Part shown: piece after piece, positions 1-8,911 of the stretch
Layout of the letters: every line of letters begins with the position of its first letter
How positions within the stretch are numbered: position 1 is the stretch's first letter
Assembly (NCBI GenBank): GCA_903907955.1
Contig: CAIVPZ010000020.1
Coordinates: 62,001 to 126,000 of the forward strand
Direction: 5' to 3'
Length of the DNA: 64,000 nucleotides
Source: an uncultured Acetobacteraceae bacterium
Lineage (GTDB): Bacteria; Pseudomonadota; Alphaproteobacteria; Acetobacterales; Acetobacteraceae
The notes under the pieces: model-generated
The model's database searches: none
What the model was told of the DNA's origin: nothing
Seen by the model: the letters and a program-made list of their open reading frames with translations, nothing else
Program-made: the position numbers and the translations under genes

Positions 1-429
1 AAATTGCGTGGTTGAAACGTCCAGGCCCTCGACCGCCGACAGAACGGAAATCGCCGGGGTTATCATGCCGTCGCCGAAAAACAGGCAGGCGCCGCTGATG
101 CCAATCAGGGAGAGCACGCGGCGGGTCTGATCGCCGGCGGAAACCCGCTGGGCCAGTGCCATGAGGGCCAGGATGCCACCCTCGCCGCGGTTGTCGGCGC
201 GCATGATCAACGTCACATACTTGACCGTCACGATCAGCACCAGCGACCAGAAGATCATCGACAGGATGCCAAGCACTTCCAGGTCGGTGATGCCGCCCGG
301 TTTCAGGTGCTCCATACTGGCTTTGAAGGCATAGAGCGGGCTGGTGCCGATGTCGCCATAGACGATGCCGAGCACGCCCAGCACCGCGCCAAATCGCAGC
401 TTCCTTGGGGCGGCGGAGGCGATGTTCAT
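1..429 (-). CDS. kup: Kup-family potassium uptake protein, N-terminal 143 codons
   Basis: Low-affinity K+ transporter of the inner membrane, probably K+/H+ symport as known for the family. The protein begins [13 protein letters not shown] and then shows the Kup signature [15 protein letters not shown] at about residues 20-34, followed by [18 protein letters not shown] and [11 protein letters not shown], both typical of Kup, and [19 protein letters not shown] near the window edge. The C-terminal part lies outside the window. The ATG at 429 was chosen because no ATG, GTG or TTG occurs further upstream in frame before the repeat at 511-570, and because the leader length matches the family. No clear Shine-Dalgarno sequence is visible. 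Confidence 0.9.
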   Translation of the reverse strand, partial: MNIASAAPRKLRFGAVLGVLGIVYGDIGTSPLYAFKASMEHLKPGGITDLEVLGILSMIFWSLVLIVTVKYVTLIMRADNRGEGGILALMALAQRVSAGDQTRRVLSLIGISGACLFFGDGMITPAISVLSAVEGLDVSTTQF

Positions 430-510
430 CGGACGGCGCTTCGCATGGATGGCCCCCTGCTGCCGTGGGATCGGCGCGGACGGATACGCCTGGGGGCGGG
501 GCGGTGCAAG

Positions 511-570
511 TAAGGAAGGCCAGGGGCGCTGCCCCTGGACCCCGCCAAGGGGCAGTGGCCCCTTGGAACC
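511..570 (+). repeat. Double-hairpin interspersed repeat, copy 1
   Basis: Two perfect inverted repeats lie side by side: CCAGGGGC-GCT-GCCCCTGG at 520-538 and CCAAGGGGC-AGTG-GCCCCTTGG at 545-566, preceded by TAAGGAAGG. The same arrangement recurs about a dozen times in the window. This copy is between kup (start at 429) and yggS (end at 672), both on the minus strand, so it lies upstream of kup. The rest of 430-671 holds no gene; a 12-bp palindrome ATGTTGCAACAT is at 608-619. Confidence 0.85.
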
Positions 571-671
571 CGCTCCTTTTTCAGGATTGTTTTTTCAGGG
601 GGCGGAGATGTTGCAACATTTCCTTACTCTTCATGCAATACAACCTGCAATGTAATGGGGCGACCCATTGC

Positions 672-1355
672 CTATGCCGGCCGTGTTCCGAAGATGGCAC
701 TGCCGAGGCGGACATGGGTGGCGCCCTGGGCGATGGCGGTTTCGTAGTCGGCGGACATGCCCATCGACACCACCCTCAGCCCGTGCCGGGCGGCGCACCC
801 GGCCAGCCAGGCGAAATGCGCGGCCGGATCGGCGTCGAGCGGCGGGATGCACATCAGCCCGGTCAGGGCGGCGCCGAAACGGGCCTGGCAGGTTTCGATG
901 AAGGCATCGGCGCCGGCGCGCGGGATGCCGGATTTCTGCGCCTCGTCGCCCACATTCACCTGCACCAGCAGGTCCGGGGCGCGGCCTTCCCGGGCGATGG
1001 CGTCTTCCAGCGCGTCGGCCAGGCGGGGGCGGTCGAGGGTTTCGATCACGTCGGCCACGCGCACCGCCTCCCGCGCCTTGTTGGTCTGCAGGCCGCCGAT
1101 AATGTGCAGGCGGAGCCTGGGATTGGCGGCGCGGAGCGGGAGAAACTTGCCGGCGGCTTCCTGCACGCGGTTCTCGCCGAACACGGTCTGGCCGGCGGCG
1201 ACCGCGGCGGCGACCGCCGCGGCGGGGTGGGTTTTCGACACCGCGACCAGGGTGACATCCTGGGGCAGGCGGCCGGCCTGTCGCGCGGCGGCGGCGATGC
1301 GGTCGCGCACGCAGGCGAGATTGGCGGCAATCTCGGACGGGGAGAGTTCGGTCAT
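672..1355 (-). CDS. yggS: YggS-family pyridoxal phosphate homeostasis protein (PLPBP)
   Basis: Cytosolic PLP-binding protein of 227 residues, known in the family to buffer PLP and amino-acid homeostasis without a defined catalytic reaction. The PLP-lysine motif LVAVSKTHP is at about residues 33-41, and FGENRVQE, HIIGGLQTNK and the C-terminal SMGMSADYETAI and VRLGSAIFG motifs are all present, so the fold looks complete. Its ATG (1355-1353) overlaps the ATG of the divergent ThiE-like gene in the tetranucleotide CATG. No ribosome-binding site can be separated from the neighbour's coding sequence. Confidence 0.93.
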   Translation of the reverse strand: MTELSPSEIAANLACVRDRIAAAARQAGRLPQDVTLVAVSKTHPAAAVAAAVAAGQTVFGENRVQEAAGKFLPLRAANPRLRLHIIGGLQTNKAREAVRVADVIETLDRPRLADALEDAIAREGRAPDLLVQVNVGDEAQKSGIPRAGADAFIETCQARFGAALTGLMCIPPLDADPAAHFAWLAGCAARHGLRVVSMGMSADYETAIAQGATHVRLGSAIFGTRPA

Positions 1356-1938
1356 GGACCAGAGGCTTGTCGGCTGGGCGCGCGCGGTCAAGTCGCGACA
1401 GCGGGCGCGCGGCGCGCCGGTGCTGTGGCTGTTCACCGATGCGCGGCGGCTGGCCGACCCGCTGGCGGCGGCGATGGCGCTGCCGCGGGGCCTGGGCGGG
1501 GTGGTGCTGCGGCATGATGCCGCGCCCGGGCGCGCGGCGCTGGGGCGGGCGCTGGCAGGTGTGTGCCGGGCGCGCGGGCTGGCGCTGGCGGTGGCCGGGG
1601 ACTGGCGGCTGGCGGCGGCGCTGCGGGCCGGGTTGCACCTGCGCGGCGGGCGGCGGCCGGCGGGCGCGCCGCGATGGCTGCGCGGGCTGACCAGCTCGGC
1701 GCATGGCGTGGCGGAGGTGCGGCGGGCGCGGCGGCAGGGGGCGCTGGCGTTTCTCTCGCCTGCCTTCGCAACCGCGAGCCATCCGGGGGCGGCGGGGCTG
1801 GGGCCGTGCCGGTGGGGGCTGGCGGCGCGGCGCGGCGGCGTTGCCAACGCGGCGGCGGCGCTGGGCGGGATCGACGGGCGGCGGGTGCGGCGGCTGCCGG
1901 GGTGCGCCGCGGCGGGGGCGCTCGGGGCGCTGGTGTGA
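1354..1938 (+). CDS. ThiE/TenI-like thiamine phosphate synthase family protein
   Basis: A 194-residue protein resembling the TIM-barrel ThiE/TenI family, which couples thiazole and pyrimidine phosphates in thiamine synthesis (ThiE) or acts as a thiazole tautomerase (TenI). LWLFTDARRLADP near residue 28, GVVLRHDA near residue 50, a GLHLRGGRRP segment and the late segments GLTSSAHGVAEV and FLSPAFATASHPGA are consistent with it. The canonical ThiE diphosphate-binding and HLGQ motifs are not obvious, so thiamine phosphate synthase activity is uncertain. It is extremely Arg/Ala/Gly-rich. The start codon overlaps that of yggS on the other strand, which implies a very compact divergent promoter or initiation from within the neighbour. 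Confidence 0.65.
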   Translation: MDQRLVGWARAVKSRQRARGAPVLWLFTDARRLADPLAAAMALPRGLGGVVLRHDAAPGRAALGRALAGVCRARGLALAVAGDWRLAAALRAGLHLRGGRRPAGAPRWLRGLTSSAHGVAEVRRARRQGALAFLSPAFATASHPGAAGLGPCRWGLAARRGGVANAAAALGGIDGRRVRRLPGCAAAGALGALV

Positions 1939-2133
1939 GCGGATTGTGGCTGGATGGACACAGTGTTTCGCAAAAGCCATGGCCGGCTCGTTCCGGCCGT
2001 TGCGAGACGAACGACCCCACGTCAATACTGTGCCCGGTCCGGCTGCCCCTCCCGTTACGGGACTCATCGGTTCGCGGTGGGTTTGGTGGGAAACGGGGCG
2101 GGGCCGCCAATACCGCCGGTGTGCCGGCGACAT

Positions 2134-2140
2134 GAGGAGG
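2134..2140 (+). promoter_or_regulatory. Shine-Dalgarno sequence of the porin gene
   Basis: GAGGAGG at 2134-2140 lies 6 nt before the ATG at 2147, which decides among three in-frame ATGs (2132, 2141, 2147). The upstream interval 1939-2133 holds no gene and no convincing promoter hexamers that I can name. Confidence 0.7.
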
Positions 2141-2146
2141 ATGAAT

Positions 2147-3766
2147 ATGCGCAAGCTCCTGCTGGCCAGTGTGGCCACGCTGAGCGGTACGCTGGGTCTG
2201 GCGACGGTTGCCAGCGCGCAGCTGCAGACCCAATACCCCTACACCGCACCTGCCGGCTCGACCCCGGTGGCCGGTCCGCTCGGTGCCCCGAACGGGGCGA
2301 ACGTTGCGACCGTGACCCCGCAATGGTCCACCCTGCCGCCGCTGTCGTCGGGCAGTCTGACGGTGCGGCTGGGCGGGCGGTTGACGACCTATTTCGGCGC
2401 CTTCGTCGATAGCGGCCGCAGCCCCGGCCTGATCGCCGGCAGCGAGAATTTTCCCAACGGATTCACCTACGCGGCGGCAGGCTATGCTCTCAAAGACGGG
2501 AAGCTCGTCGCCACTGGAAACACCAAGGGCTACTATCAGTCCACTGGCAAGTCCGCTCCCTACGCCATGGCGGAATACGCCCGGCTGTATCCGAGCTTTG
2601 ACGGCGTCGCGGCGAACGGCCTGAAATATGGCGCGTTCCTCGAAGTCCGGCAGGAAAACTATGCTGCCCCGGGCAGCAGCGGTAACAACGCCATCCTGTA
2701 CGAAACCTCGCAGCGTGGCAGCCTGTACTTCAAGCGCGAGACGGCTTATATCGGCACCGACAGCGCCGGCTTCCTGCGGCTCGGCGCAACCGATCAGCCG
2801 ACCTCGCTGTTCGTCACCGGCACCTTCGAGAACTTCGACGAAGGCGGCTGGAACTTCCAGAGCAGCCCCGGCCAGTTCAGCTACAACACGGTTCCGTCCT
2901 GGCCGTTCCCGGACACCGGCAACCTGTACACCGCGAACAAGCTGGTTTACGTGTCGCCGAAGTTCGCTAACCTGGTCGATTTCGGCGTGTCGTTTGCGCC
3001 GAGCACCGGCAATGTCGGCGCCGTCGGCGGCGCCTGCCCGTACTCGGTGAGCGGCACCATCGCCGCGGGCACCGGCCCCACCGGCCTTGTCGGCGCCGGC
3101 TGCGATGCCCTTTCGTCGTCGAGCGTCAGCGGCGACCTGAAGCGCCCGCGCAACGTGATCGATGCGGTCGCGCGGCTGCGGACGACGGTCGGCCCGGCCG
3201 GCGTCGCCGTGACGCTCGGTGGGATGTATTCGGGCGCGGTTACGTATAACGGCAACGTATCTCCCTACGGCTCGTCGGGCGTCGCCCGGACCGACGGCCT
3301 TGCCGTGCTCGATACCGGCCTGGCGGTCACCTATGGCGGCCTCACGGTCGGCGGCCACCTTGACTACGGCACGTTCAACAACGGCTACACCACCTCCCCC
3401 AAGGGCGGTGTGGACTCGCTGGCCTGGATCGTCGGGGCGTCCTATGCTTTCGGTTCTGTGATTGTCGGCGCCTCGTATTTCGACTTCCAGAGCCCGGGCA
3501 ACTGGAGCAGCACCGCGCTGATCAGCCCGACGTCGAACGCGTCCTATGCGGGCCGGACCCAGAGCCAGGACGGCGTTGCGGCGGGCGGCACGGTCGCTCT
3601 GGCGCCGGGCGCCTGGGCGTTCGTGAGCTACCTGTATGGGCAGCGGCACCAGGCGGGTGTGGACCTGCTGGCCAACGCTGCCCCGAACGCGGTTACCGGG
3701 TCGTTTTTCACCCACAACAACGTCCAGGCCCAGGCGCTGCTGGTCGGCACGACGTTCAAGTGGTAA
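2147..3766 (+). CDS. Outer-membrane porin
   Basis: A 539-residue exported beta-barrel protein, probably a general diffusion porin. It starts MRKLLLASVATLSGTLG and has a signal peptide probably cleaved after ATVASA. The mature protein is Gly/Ser/Tyr-rich, with alternating amphipathic strands, for example LTVRLGGRLTTYFGAF near the N-terminus and LVYVSPKFANLVDFGVSFAP in the middle. It ends in ...VGTTFKW, with the C-terminal aromatic residue recognised by the BAM complex. Length and layout fit the large porins common in Acetobacteraceae. It is followed by a strong intrinsic terminator and has its own Shine-Dalgarno, so it is probably monocistronic and highly expressed. Substrate specificity cannot be deduced. 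Confidence 0.85.
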   Translation: MRKLLLASVATLSGTLGLATVASAQLQTQYPYTAPAGSTPVAGPLGAPNGANVATVTPQWSTLPPLSSGSLTVRLGGRLTTYFGAFVDSGRSPGLIAGSENFPNGFTYAAAGYALKDGKLVATGNTKGYYQSTGKSAPYAMAEYARLYPSFDGVAANGLKYGAFLEVRQENYAAPGSSGNNAILYETSQRGSLYFKRETAYIGTDSAGFLRLGATDQPTSLFVTGTFENFDEGGWNFQSSPGQFSYNTVPSWPFPDTGNLYTANKLVYVSPKFANLVDFGVSFAPSTGNVGAVGGACPYSVSGTIAAGTGPTGLVGAGCDALSSSSVSGDLKRPRNVIDAVARLRTTVGPAGVAVTLGGMYSGAVTYNGNVSPYGSSGVARTDGLAVLDTGLAVTYGGLTVGGHLDYGTFNNGYTTSPKGGVDSLAWIVGASYAFGSVIVGASYFDFQSPGNWSSTALISPTSNASYAGRTQSQDGVAAGGTVALAPGAWAFVSYLYGQRHQAGVDLLANAAPNAVTGSFFTHNNVQAQALLVGTTFKW

Positions 3767-3810
3767 CGCGGCTCTAGCCTCGAAGCTTCCCGGACCTCCG
3801 GGTCCGGGCG

Positions 3811-3847
3811 GGAGGGCGGTGGGTTTCCACCGCCCTCCTTTCTTTTG
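3811..3847 (+). terminator. Intrinsic terminator after the porin gene
   Basis: A perfect 12-bp stem GGAGGGCGGTGG / CCACCGCCCTCC (3811-3822 and 3827-3838) with loop GTTT is followed by the T-rich TTTCTTTTG. It is the clearest rho-independent terminator in the window. Confidence 0.92.
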
Positions 3848-3952
3848 TACCCGATCTTATCGCCGCCACCCGGCGGTTGGGCGGCGGCTATTGGCGCGGC
3901 GGCAACGGTCCTGTATTCCTCCCAGCCCACGTTCCCTTGTGACAGGCCGCGC

Positions 3953-4486
3953 ATGACCCTGATCCTGAAGCTCGTCCCCGTGCTGCTCGCGGTTGCCGTG
4001 ACGTTGGCGGGCTGCAAGACGACCCCGGTGGGGGAGAACGAGTACAACGACCCGCGCTACGCCGGCCCGGGCGGCGGGACTTTGTCGGGCGATGCGGGCG
4101 GGCTGGTGCTGTTCGGCGGCAACAAATCCGGTTCCGGGCAGAATGAGGGCGGCGGGGCCGGGCTGGGGGTGAACGCCTATCTGTGGCGCGCCGCGCTGGA
4201 TACGCTGTCGTTCATGCCGCTGGCCTCGGCGGACCCGTTCGGCGGCGTGATCATCACCGACTGGTATCAGCCGCAGGGCGCGCCGGGCGAGCGGTTCAAG
4301 GCGACCGCCTACATCCTGGGCCGGCAGTTGCGCGCCGACGGCATTCGCGTGTCGGTGTTCCGCCAGGTGCAGCAGGGCACCCAGTGGGCGGATGCGCCGG
4401 TGAGCGCCTCCACCACGACCGAAATCGAAAACAAGGTGCTGGCAAGGGCGCGCGAGCTGCGCTCGCAGGCCGCCGGCGGAAGCTGA
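3953..4486 (+). CDS. DUF3576 family outer-membrane lipoprotein
   Basis: A 177-residue lipoprotein. The leader MTLILKLVPVLLAVAVTLAGC has a textbook lipobox (LAGC, acylated Cys near residue 21). The C-terminal half carries the DUF3576 pattern: WRAALDTLSFMPLASADPFGGVIITDWYQ, ERFKATAYILGRQLRADGIRVSVF and a final ARELR helix. The family is widespread in Alphaproteobacteria and of unknown function; proximity to leuS and lptE is a recurrent arrangement and hints at a role in envelope assembly. A longer upstream reading frame exists but lacks a plausible leader, so the ATG at 3953 was chosen. Confidence 0.85.
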   Translation: MTLILKLVPVLLAVAVTLAGCKTTPVGENEYNDPRYAGPGGGTLSGDAGGLVLFGGNKSGSGQNEGGGAGLGVNAYLWRAALDTLSFMPLASADPFGGVIITDWYQPQGAPGERFKATAYILGRQLRADGIRVSVFRQVQQGTQWADAPVSASTTTEIENKVLARARELRSQAAGGS

Positions 4487-4489
4487 TCG

Positions 4490-4566
4490 ATGGGGTCAAG
4501 GGGGCCACTGCCCCCTTGCGGGTGCAGGGCAGCGCCCTGCCGGGGTCCGGGGCAGCGCCCTGGCCT
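4490..4566 (-). repeat. Double-hairpin interspersed repeat, copy 2
   Basis: Inverted copy. CAAGGGGGC-CACT-GCCCCCTTG at 4497-4518 is followed by CAGGGC-AGC-GCCCTG and GGGGC-AGC-GCCC hairpins ending in CTGGCC. It starts 3 nt after the DUF3576 stop codon and lies 66 nt before the leuS start. Confidence 0.85.
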
Positions 4567-4632
4567 GGATGGTTGCCGCCGGCGCTGATCTGAACGATAC
4601 AGTCAGCTCGCCAACCCGACAGAATCCGCCCC

Positions 4633-7275
4633 ATGAGCACCACCGTTTCCACCTCTGCCCTGCCCGCCGCCGCCGAGGCGCCGCGCTACGATTTCCGCAG
4701 TGCCGAGCCGCGCTGGCAGGCCGAGTGGGAACGGCGCGGCTGCTTCCATGTCGCGGACGTGCCCGCGGACGGCCGGCCGAAATACTACGTGCTGGAGATG
4801 TTCCCGTACCCGAGCGGGAAGATCCACATGGGCCATGTGCGCAACTACACGCTCGGCGACGTGGTCGCGCGCTACAAGCGGGCGCGCGGGTTTTCCGTGC
4901 TGCACCCGATGGGCTGGGACGCGTTCGGCCTGCCGGCGGAGAATGCGGCGCGCGAGCGCCGGTCGCATCCGGCGAAATGGACCTGGGACAACATCGCCGC
5001 CATGCGGGGCGAGTTGAAGCGCATGGGGCTGTCGCTGGACTGGGCGCGCGAATTCGCCACCTGCGACCCGGCCTATTACGGCCACCAGCAGAAGCTTTTC
5101 CTCGACATGCTGGCGGCGGGGCTGGTGGAGCGGCGGGAAAGCTGGGTGAACTGGGACCCGGTGGACGGCACCGTGCTGGCCAACGAGCAGGTGATCGACG
5201 GCCGCGGCTGGCGTTCCGGCGCGCTGGTCGAGAAGAAGCAATTGTCGCAATGGTTCCTGAAGATCACGCAGTTCGCCCCCGACCTGCTGGCGGCGCTGGA
5301 CGGGCTGGACCGCTGGCCCGAACGGGTGCGGGTGATGCAGGCGAACTGGATCGGCCGCAGCGAGGGCGCGCGGCTGCGGTTCGACCTCGCCACGCCAACC
5401 GATGGCATCGACGCGATCGAGGTTTATACCACGCGCCCCGACACGCTGTTCGGCATGTCGTTCCTGGCGATTGCGCCGGAGCATCCGCTGGCCGCCGGGG
5501 TGGCGGCGCGGGATGCCGGCGCGGCGGCGTTCATCGCCGCGTGCCGCAGCATGGGCACCAGCGAGGCGGTGCTGGAGACGCAGGAGAAGCGGGGCTGGGA
5601 CACCGGGTTGCGGGTGCGCCATCCGTTCCTGCCGGATGCGACCTATCCGGTGTGGATCGCCAATTTTGTCCTCATGGAATACGGCACCGGGGCGATCTTC
5701 GGCTGCCCGGGGCATGACCAGCGCGACCTCGATTTCTCCCGCAAATACGGGCTGTCGGTGGTGCCGGTGGTGCTGCCGCCGGGCGAAGACGAAGCCGGCT
5801 TCAGCATCGCCGACAAGGCGTATGACGGGCCGGGCGTAATGATAAACTCCGGCTTCCTGGACGGGCTGGCCGCCCCCGAGGCGGCCAAGGCGGCGGCGAT
5901 TGCCGGGCTTGCCCGGCTGGGCGTGGGCGAGGGGGTGGTCAACTGGCGGCTGCGCGACTGGGGCGTAAGCCGGCAGCGCTACTGGGGCTGCCCGATTCCG
6001 GTGATCCATTGCGAGTCCTGCGGCGTGGTGCCGGTGCCGGCCGCCGACCTGCCGGTGGTGCTGCCCGACGACGTCACCTTCGACCGGCCGGGCAACCCGC
6101 TCGACCACCATCCCACCTGGAAGCACGTCGCCTGCCCGGCCTGTGGCCAGCCGGCCCGGCGGGAGACCGACACGTTCGACACCTTCGTCGACAGTTCCTG
6201 GTATTTCGCCCGCTATTGCAGCCCGCACGCGGCCGAGCCGGTGACCCTGGCGGCGGCGGCGCACTGGATGCCGGTGGACCAGTATATCGGCGGCATCGAG
6301 CACGCCATTCTGCACCTGCTGTATTCGCGCTTCTTCACCCGGGCCTTGAAGGCGACCGGCCATCTTGCGCTCGACGAGCCGTTCGCCGGCCTGTTCACCC
6401 AGGGCATGGTCACCCACGAAAGCTATCGGGGCGAAGACGGCAGCTGGCTGTATCCCGAGGAGGTCGAGGTTCGGGCCGACGGCACCGCGGTGCACCGGCA
6501 GACCGGCGCGGCGGTGACGGTCGGGCGTGTCGAGGCGATGTCGAAGTCCCGGCGCAACACGGTGGACCCGGGCGCGATCATTGACCGTTTTGGCGCCGAC
6601 ACGGCGCGCTGGTTCATCCTGTCGGACAATCCGCCGGATCGCGACATGGAGTGGACGGAATCCGGGGCGGCGGGGGCCTACCGGTTCACCCAGCGGCTGT
6701 TCCGGCTGGCCGAGGCAGTGACGGCGCTGCCGGGGGCGGGCGAGGTTCCTGATACGTTCTGCCCGGAGGCGCGCGGCCTGCGGCGGGCGACGCATCGCGC
6801 CATCGCGGCGGTCACCGAGGCGCTCGAGTCCTTCGCGTTCAATGTCGCGGTGGCGCGGATTTACGAACTGGCCAACGCGATCGGCGATGCCGAGCGCGCG
6901 CCGGATACCGCCGACCTGCGCTGGGCGCGTCAGGAGGCGGTGGAAATGGCGGCCCGGCTGGTGGCACCGATGCTGCCGCACCTGGCGGAGGAAATCCTCG
7001 CGCGTCTGCGGCCGGGCGGCGCGCTGGCGACCGATCTGCCATGGCCGGAGGCCAATGCGGCGCTGGCGGCGGCGGATACGGTGAAGATCGCGGTGCAGGT
7101 GATGGGCAAGCTGCGCGGAACGGTGGAGGTGACTCCGGGGGCCGCGGAGGCCACAGTGCTCGCCGCGGCGGAGGCCGAGCCGAACGTGGCCCGGGCGCTG
7201 GAGGGCAGGCGGGTGGTCAAGCGCATCTACGTGGCGAACCGCATCGTCAACTTCGTGCTGGCCGGGCCGGCGTGA
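4633..7275 (+). CDS. leuS: Leucyl-tRNA synthetase
   Basis: Class Ia aminoacyl-tRNA synthetase charging tRNA-Leu in the cytosol, 880 residues, the expected size. The N-terminal Rossmann fold carries [19 protein letters not shown] (HIGH motif as HMGH, residues about 64-67). The CP1 editing domain has [12 protein letters not shown], and the catalytic loop shows [13 protein letters not shown] (KMSKS motif). The anticodon-binding helix bundle and a C-terminal domain ending [16 protein letters not shown] complete the protein. Its stop TGA overlaps the ATG of lptE (TGATG), so leuS-lptE-holA are probably one transcript. Confidence 0.98.
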   Translation: MSTTVSTSALPAAAEAPRYDFRSAEPRWQAEWERRGCFHVADVPADGRPKYYVLEMFPYPSGKIHMGHVRNYTLGDVVARYKRARGFSVLHPMGWDAFGLPAENAARERRSHPAKWTWDNIAAMRGELKRMGLSLDWAREFATCDPAYYGHQQKLFLDMLAAGLVERRESWVNWDPVDGTVLANEQVIDGRGWRSGALVEKKQLSQWFLKITQFAPDLLAALDGLDRWPERVRVMQANWIGRSEGARLRFDLATPTDGIDAIEVYTTRPDTLFGMSFLAIAPEHPLAAGVAARDAGAAAFIAACRSMGTSEAVLETQEKRGWDTGLRVRHPFLPDATYPVWIANFVLMEYGTGAIFGCPGHDQRDLDFSRKYGLSVVPVVLPPGEDEAGFSIADKAYDGPGVMINSGFLDGLAAPEAAKAAAIAGLARLGVGEGVVNWRLRDWGVSRQRYWGCPIPVIHCESCGVVPVPAADLPVVLPDDVTFDRPGNPLDHHPTWKHVACPACGQPARRETDTFDTFVDSSWYFARYCSPHAAEPVTLAAAAHWMPVDQYIGGIEHAILHLLYSRFFTRALKATGHLALDEPFAGLFTQGMVTHESYRGEDGSWLYPEEVEVRADGTAVHRQTGAAVTVGRVEAMSKSRRNTVDPGAIIDRFGADTARWFILSDNPPDRDMEWTESGAAGAYRFTQRLFRLAEAVTALPGAGEVPDTFCPEARGLRRATHRAIAAVTEALESFAFNVAVARIYELANAIGDAERAPDTADLRWARQEAVEMAARLVAPMLPHLAEEILARLRPGGALATDLPWPEANAALAAADTVKIAVQVMGKLRGTVEVTPGAAEATVLAAAEAEPNVARALEGRRVVKRIYVANRIVNFVLAGPA

Positions 7276-7805
7276 TGGTGTCGCGGCGCGCGCTCGGGCG
7301 GCGGGCCTTGCTGGGATGGCCGGCGGTGCTGGCCTTGCCCGGTTGCGGGTTGCATCCGCTGTATGCCAGCGGCGAGTCGGGGGCCGGACCGGCGCAGGAG
7401 GGGCTGGGCCTGATTTCGGTGGCGATCATTCCGGATCGCGCCGGCCAGTTGCTGCGCCAGGCGTTGCAGGCGCGGTTCGACCACGGCGATGCGCCGCCGG
7501 AGAAGCGGTTCGACCTGGCGGTCTCCTACAAGATTGCCAGCGAGGGGATCGGCCTCCAGTTCGACAACACGGTGACACGGATACGCTTCGTGGGCCGCGC
7601 GTCGTGGACGCTGGTGACGCGCGAGGCCACCCGGGCGACGGTGACCACCGGCAACGCCCGGGCGGTCGATGCGCTGAACACGTTCGACCAGCAGTATTTC
7701 GCTCAGGATATCGAGACGGATACGATCCAGCGGCGGATCGCCGAGGGGCTGGCGGACCAGATCACCGCCCAGCTCGCGATTTTTTTCGAGCAGCACCCGG
7801 CCTGA
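7275..7805 (+). CDS. lptE: LPS-assembly lipoprotein LptE
   Basis: A 176-residue outer-membrane lipoprotein that plugs and helps fold LptD, which inserts lipopolysaccharide into the outer leaflet. The leader [24 protein letters not shown] has a lipobox (LPGC). GLHPLY immediately after the Cys is the characteristic LptE start of alphaproteobacteria. Later segments such as FDLAVSYKIASEGIGLQ and a C-terminal helix IAEGLADQITAQLAIFF fit the family. The ATG overlaps the leuS stop, and holA follows 13 nt downstream. This leuS-lptE-holA order is well conserved in alphaproteobacteria. Confidence 0.93.
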   Translation: MVSRRALGRRALLGWPAVLALPGCGLHPLYASGESGAGPAQEGLGLISVAIIPDRAGQLLRQALQARFDHGDAPPEKRFDLAVSYKIASEGIGLQFDNTVTRIRFVGRASWTLVTREATRATVTTGNARAVDALNTFDQQYFAQDIETDTIQRRIAEGLADQITAQLAIFFEQHPA

Positions 7806-7818
7806 GGGCAGGCTGGGC

Positions 7819-8832
7819 ATGAAGCTCGAGCCGCGCGGCACCGAGGCGTTCCTGCGCGATCCCGGCCGCGCCCGGGCGGTGCTGCTGTATGGCGACGACG
7901 TCGGGCTGATCCGCGAACGGGGCGGGCGTCTGGTGCGCGCGGTGGCCGGCGCGGCCGACGATCCGTTCCGGGTGGTGGAACTGGAGCGCGATGGCGTCGG
8001 CGGGATTCCTTCCGAAATGACGGCGCTGTCGCTGACCGGTGGGCGGCGCGTGGTGCGGGTGCGGGACGTGACCGATGCGGCGACCGCGCCGGTGCAGGCG
8101 GCGCTGGCCGGGCCGGGCGAGGCGCTGCTGGTGCTGGAAGCGCCGGGGCTGGCCGGCAAATCGAAACTGCGCGCCCTGATCGACAAGCTGGCCGATGCGT
8201 TTTCCATCGGCTGCTATCCGCTCGAGGGGCGGGCGCTGGAGCAGACGATCCGTGGCGTGCTGGGGTCGCTGAAGGTCGGCGTGGATGACGATGCCTTGGC
8301 CTGGCTCACCGGGCAGCTTGGTGCCGACCAGGCGGTGACGGTCAGCGAGGTGGAAAAGCTGGCGCTGTTCGTTGGCCCCGGCGGGCGGGTGGACATCGCG
8401 GCGGCGGGCGAATGCGTGGGCGACCTGGCGGGGTTGTCGCTGGAGGATGCGCTGTACGCGGCGACCGCGGGCGAGGTGGCGGCGGCGGACCGGGCGCTGG
8501 AACTGGCGCTGGCCGAGGGGGCGGCGCCGGTGCAGGTGGCGCGGGTGGGGCTGGGGCATGTGCAGCGCCTGCAGCGCGCACGCGCGGCGATGGCCGAGGG
8601 TATTTCGGCCGCCGAGGCGGCGCGGGCGGTGCGGCCGCCACTGTTTTATCGCCGCCAGACGGCGTTCACCCAGGCGCTGAATTTATGGTCGCTGCCGGCG
8701 CTGGAATGGGCGGGGCAGCGCTTCTGGGAAGCGGAGCGTGCCTGCAAGCGCACCGGCGCTCCGGATATGACGATCGCCCGCAACGCCGTCGCCGGGATTG
8801 CCCAGCGCGCTGCCGCAGCCCGCCGTCGCTGA
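7819..8832 (+). CDS. holA: DNA polymerase III delta subunit
   Basis: Clamp-loader subunit that opens the beta sliding clamp; 337 residues. The N-terminal AAA+-like domain shows AVLLYGDDVGLIRERGGRLV, where the delta subunit normally lacks a full P-loop. The middle has ALLVLEAPGLAGKSKLRAL, and the C-terminal collar has PPLFYRRQTAFTQALNLWSLPALEWA and AIQRA-like helices. It is the third gene of the leuS-lptE-holA set and converges with parB, with a repeat copy between the two stop codons. Confidence 0.95.
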   Translation: MKLEPRGTEAFLRDPGRARAVLLYGDDVGLIRERGGRLVRAVAGAADDPFRVVELERDGVGGIPSEMTALSLTGGRRVVRVRDVTDAATAPVQAALAGPGEALLVLEAPGLAGKSKLRALIDKLADAFSIGCYPLEGRALEQTIRGVLGSLKVGVDDDALAWLTGQLGADQAVTVSEVEKLALFVGPGGRVDIAAAGECVGDLAGLSLEDALYAATAGEVAAADRALELALAEGAAPVQVARVGLGHVQRLQRARAAMAEGISAAEAARAVRPPLFYRRQTAFTQALNLWSLPALEWAGQRFWEAERACKRTGAPDMTIARNAVAGIAQRAAAARRR

Positions 8833-8834
8833 CA

Positions 8835-8911
8835 GGTTCCAAGGGCCTTTGGCCCTTGGTAGGGTCCAGGGGCAAAGCCCCTGGCGGGGTCGGGGGCAGC
8901 GCCCCCGCGCT
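8835..8911 (-). repeat. Interspersed hairpin repeat, copy 3, between convergent holA and parB
   Basis: Three successive inverted repeats: CCAAGGGCC-TTT-GGCCCTTGG (8839-8859), CCAGGGGC-AAA-GCCCCTGG (8866-8884) and CGGGGGC-AGC-GCCCCCG (8891-8907). It fills nearly the whole gap between the two converging stop codons and could act as a bidirectional transcription barrier, although no T-tract is present. Confidence 0.8.

Noticed and set aside
1939-2146. Possible riboswitch after the ThiE-like gene
   Set aside because: No THI-box elements could be recognised, and the downstream gene is a porin.
1433-3715. 760-codon minus-strand frame across the porin
   Set aside because: The plus-strand porin has signal peptide, Shine-Dalgarno, terminator and C-terminal Trp; the minus frame is a shadow.
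4603-6981. 792-codon open frame antisense to leuS
   Set aside because: Shadow frame of a GC-rich gene: Arg/His/Gln-rich composition and no domain; leuS is unambiguous.
8835-8911. Copy 3 as an ordinary rho-independent terminator
   Set aside because: Hairpins are strong but not followed by a T-tract; it belongs to the repeat family instead.
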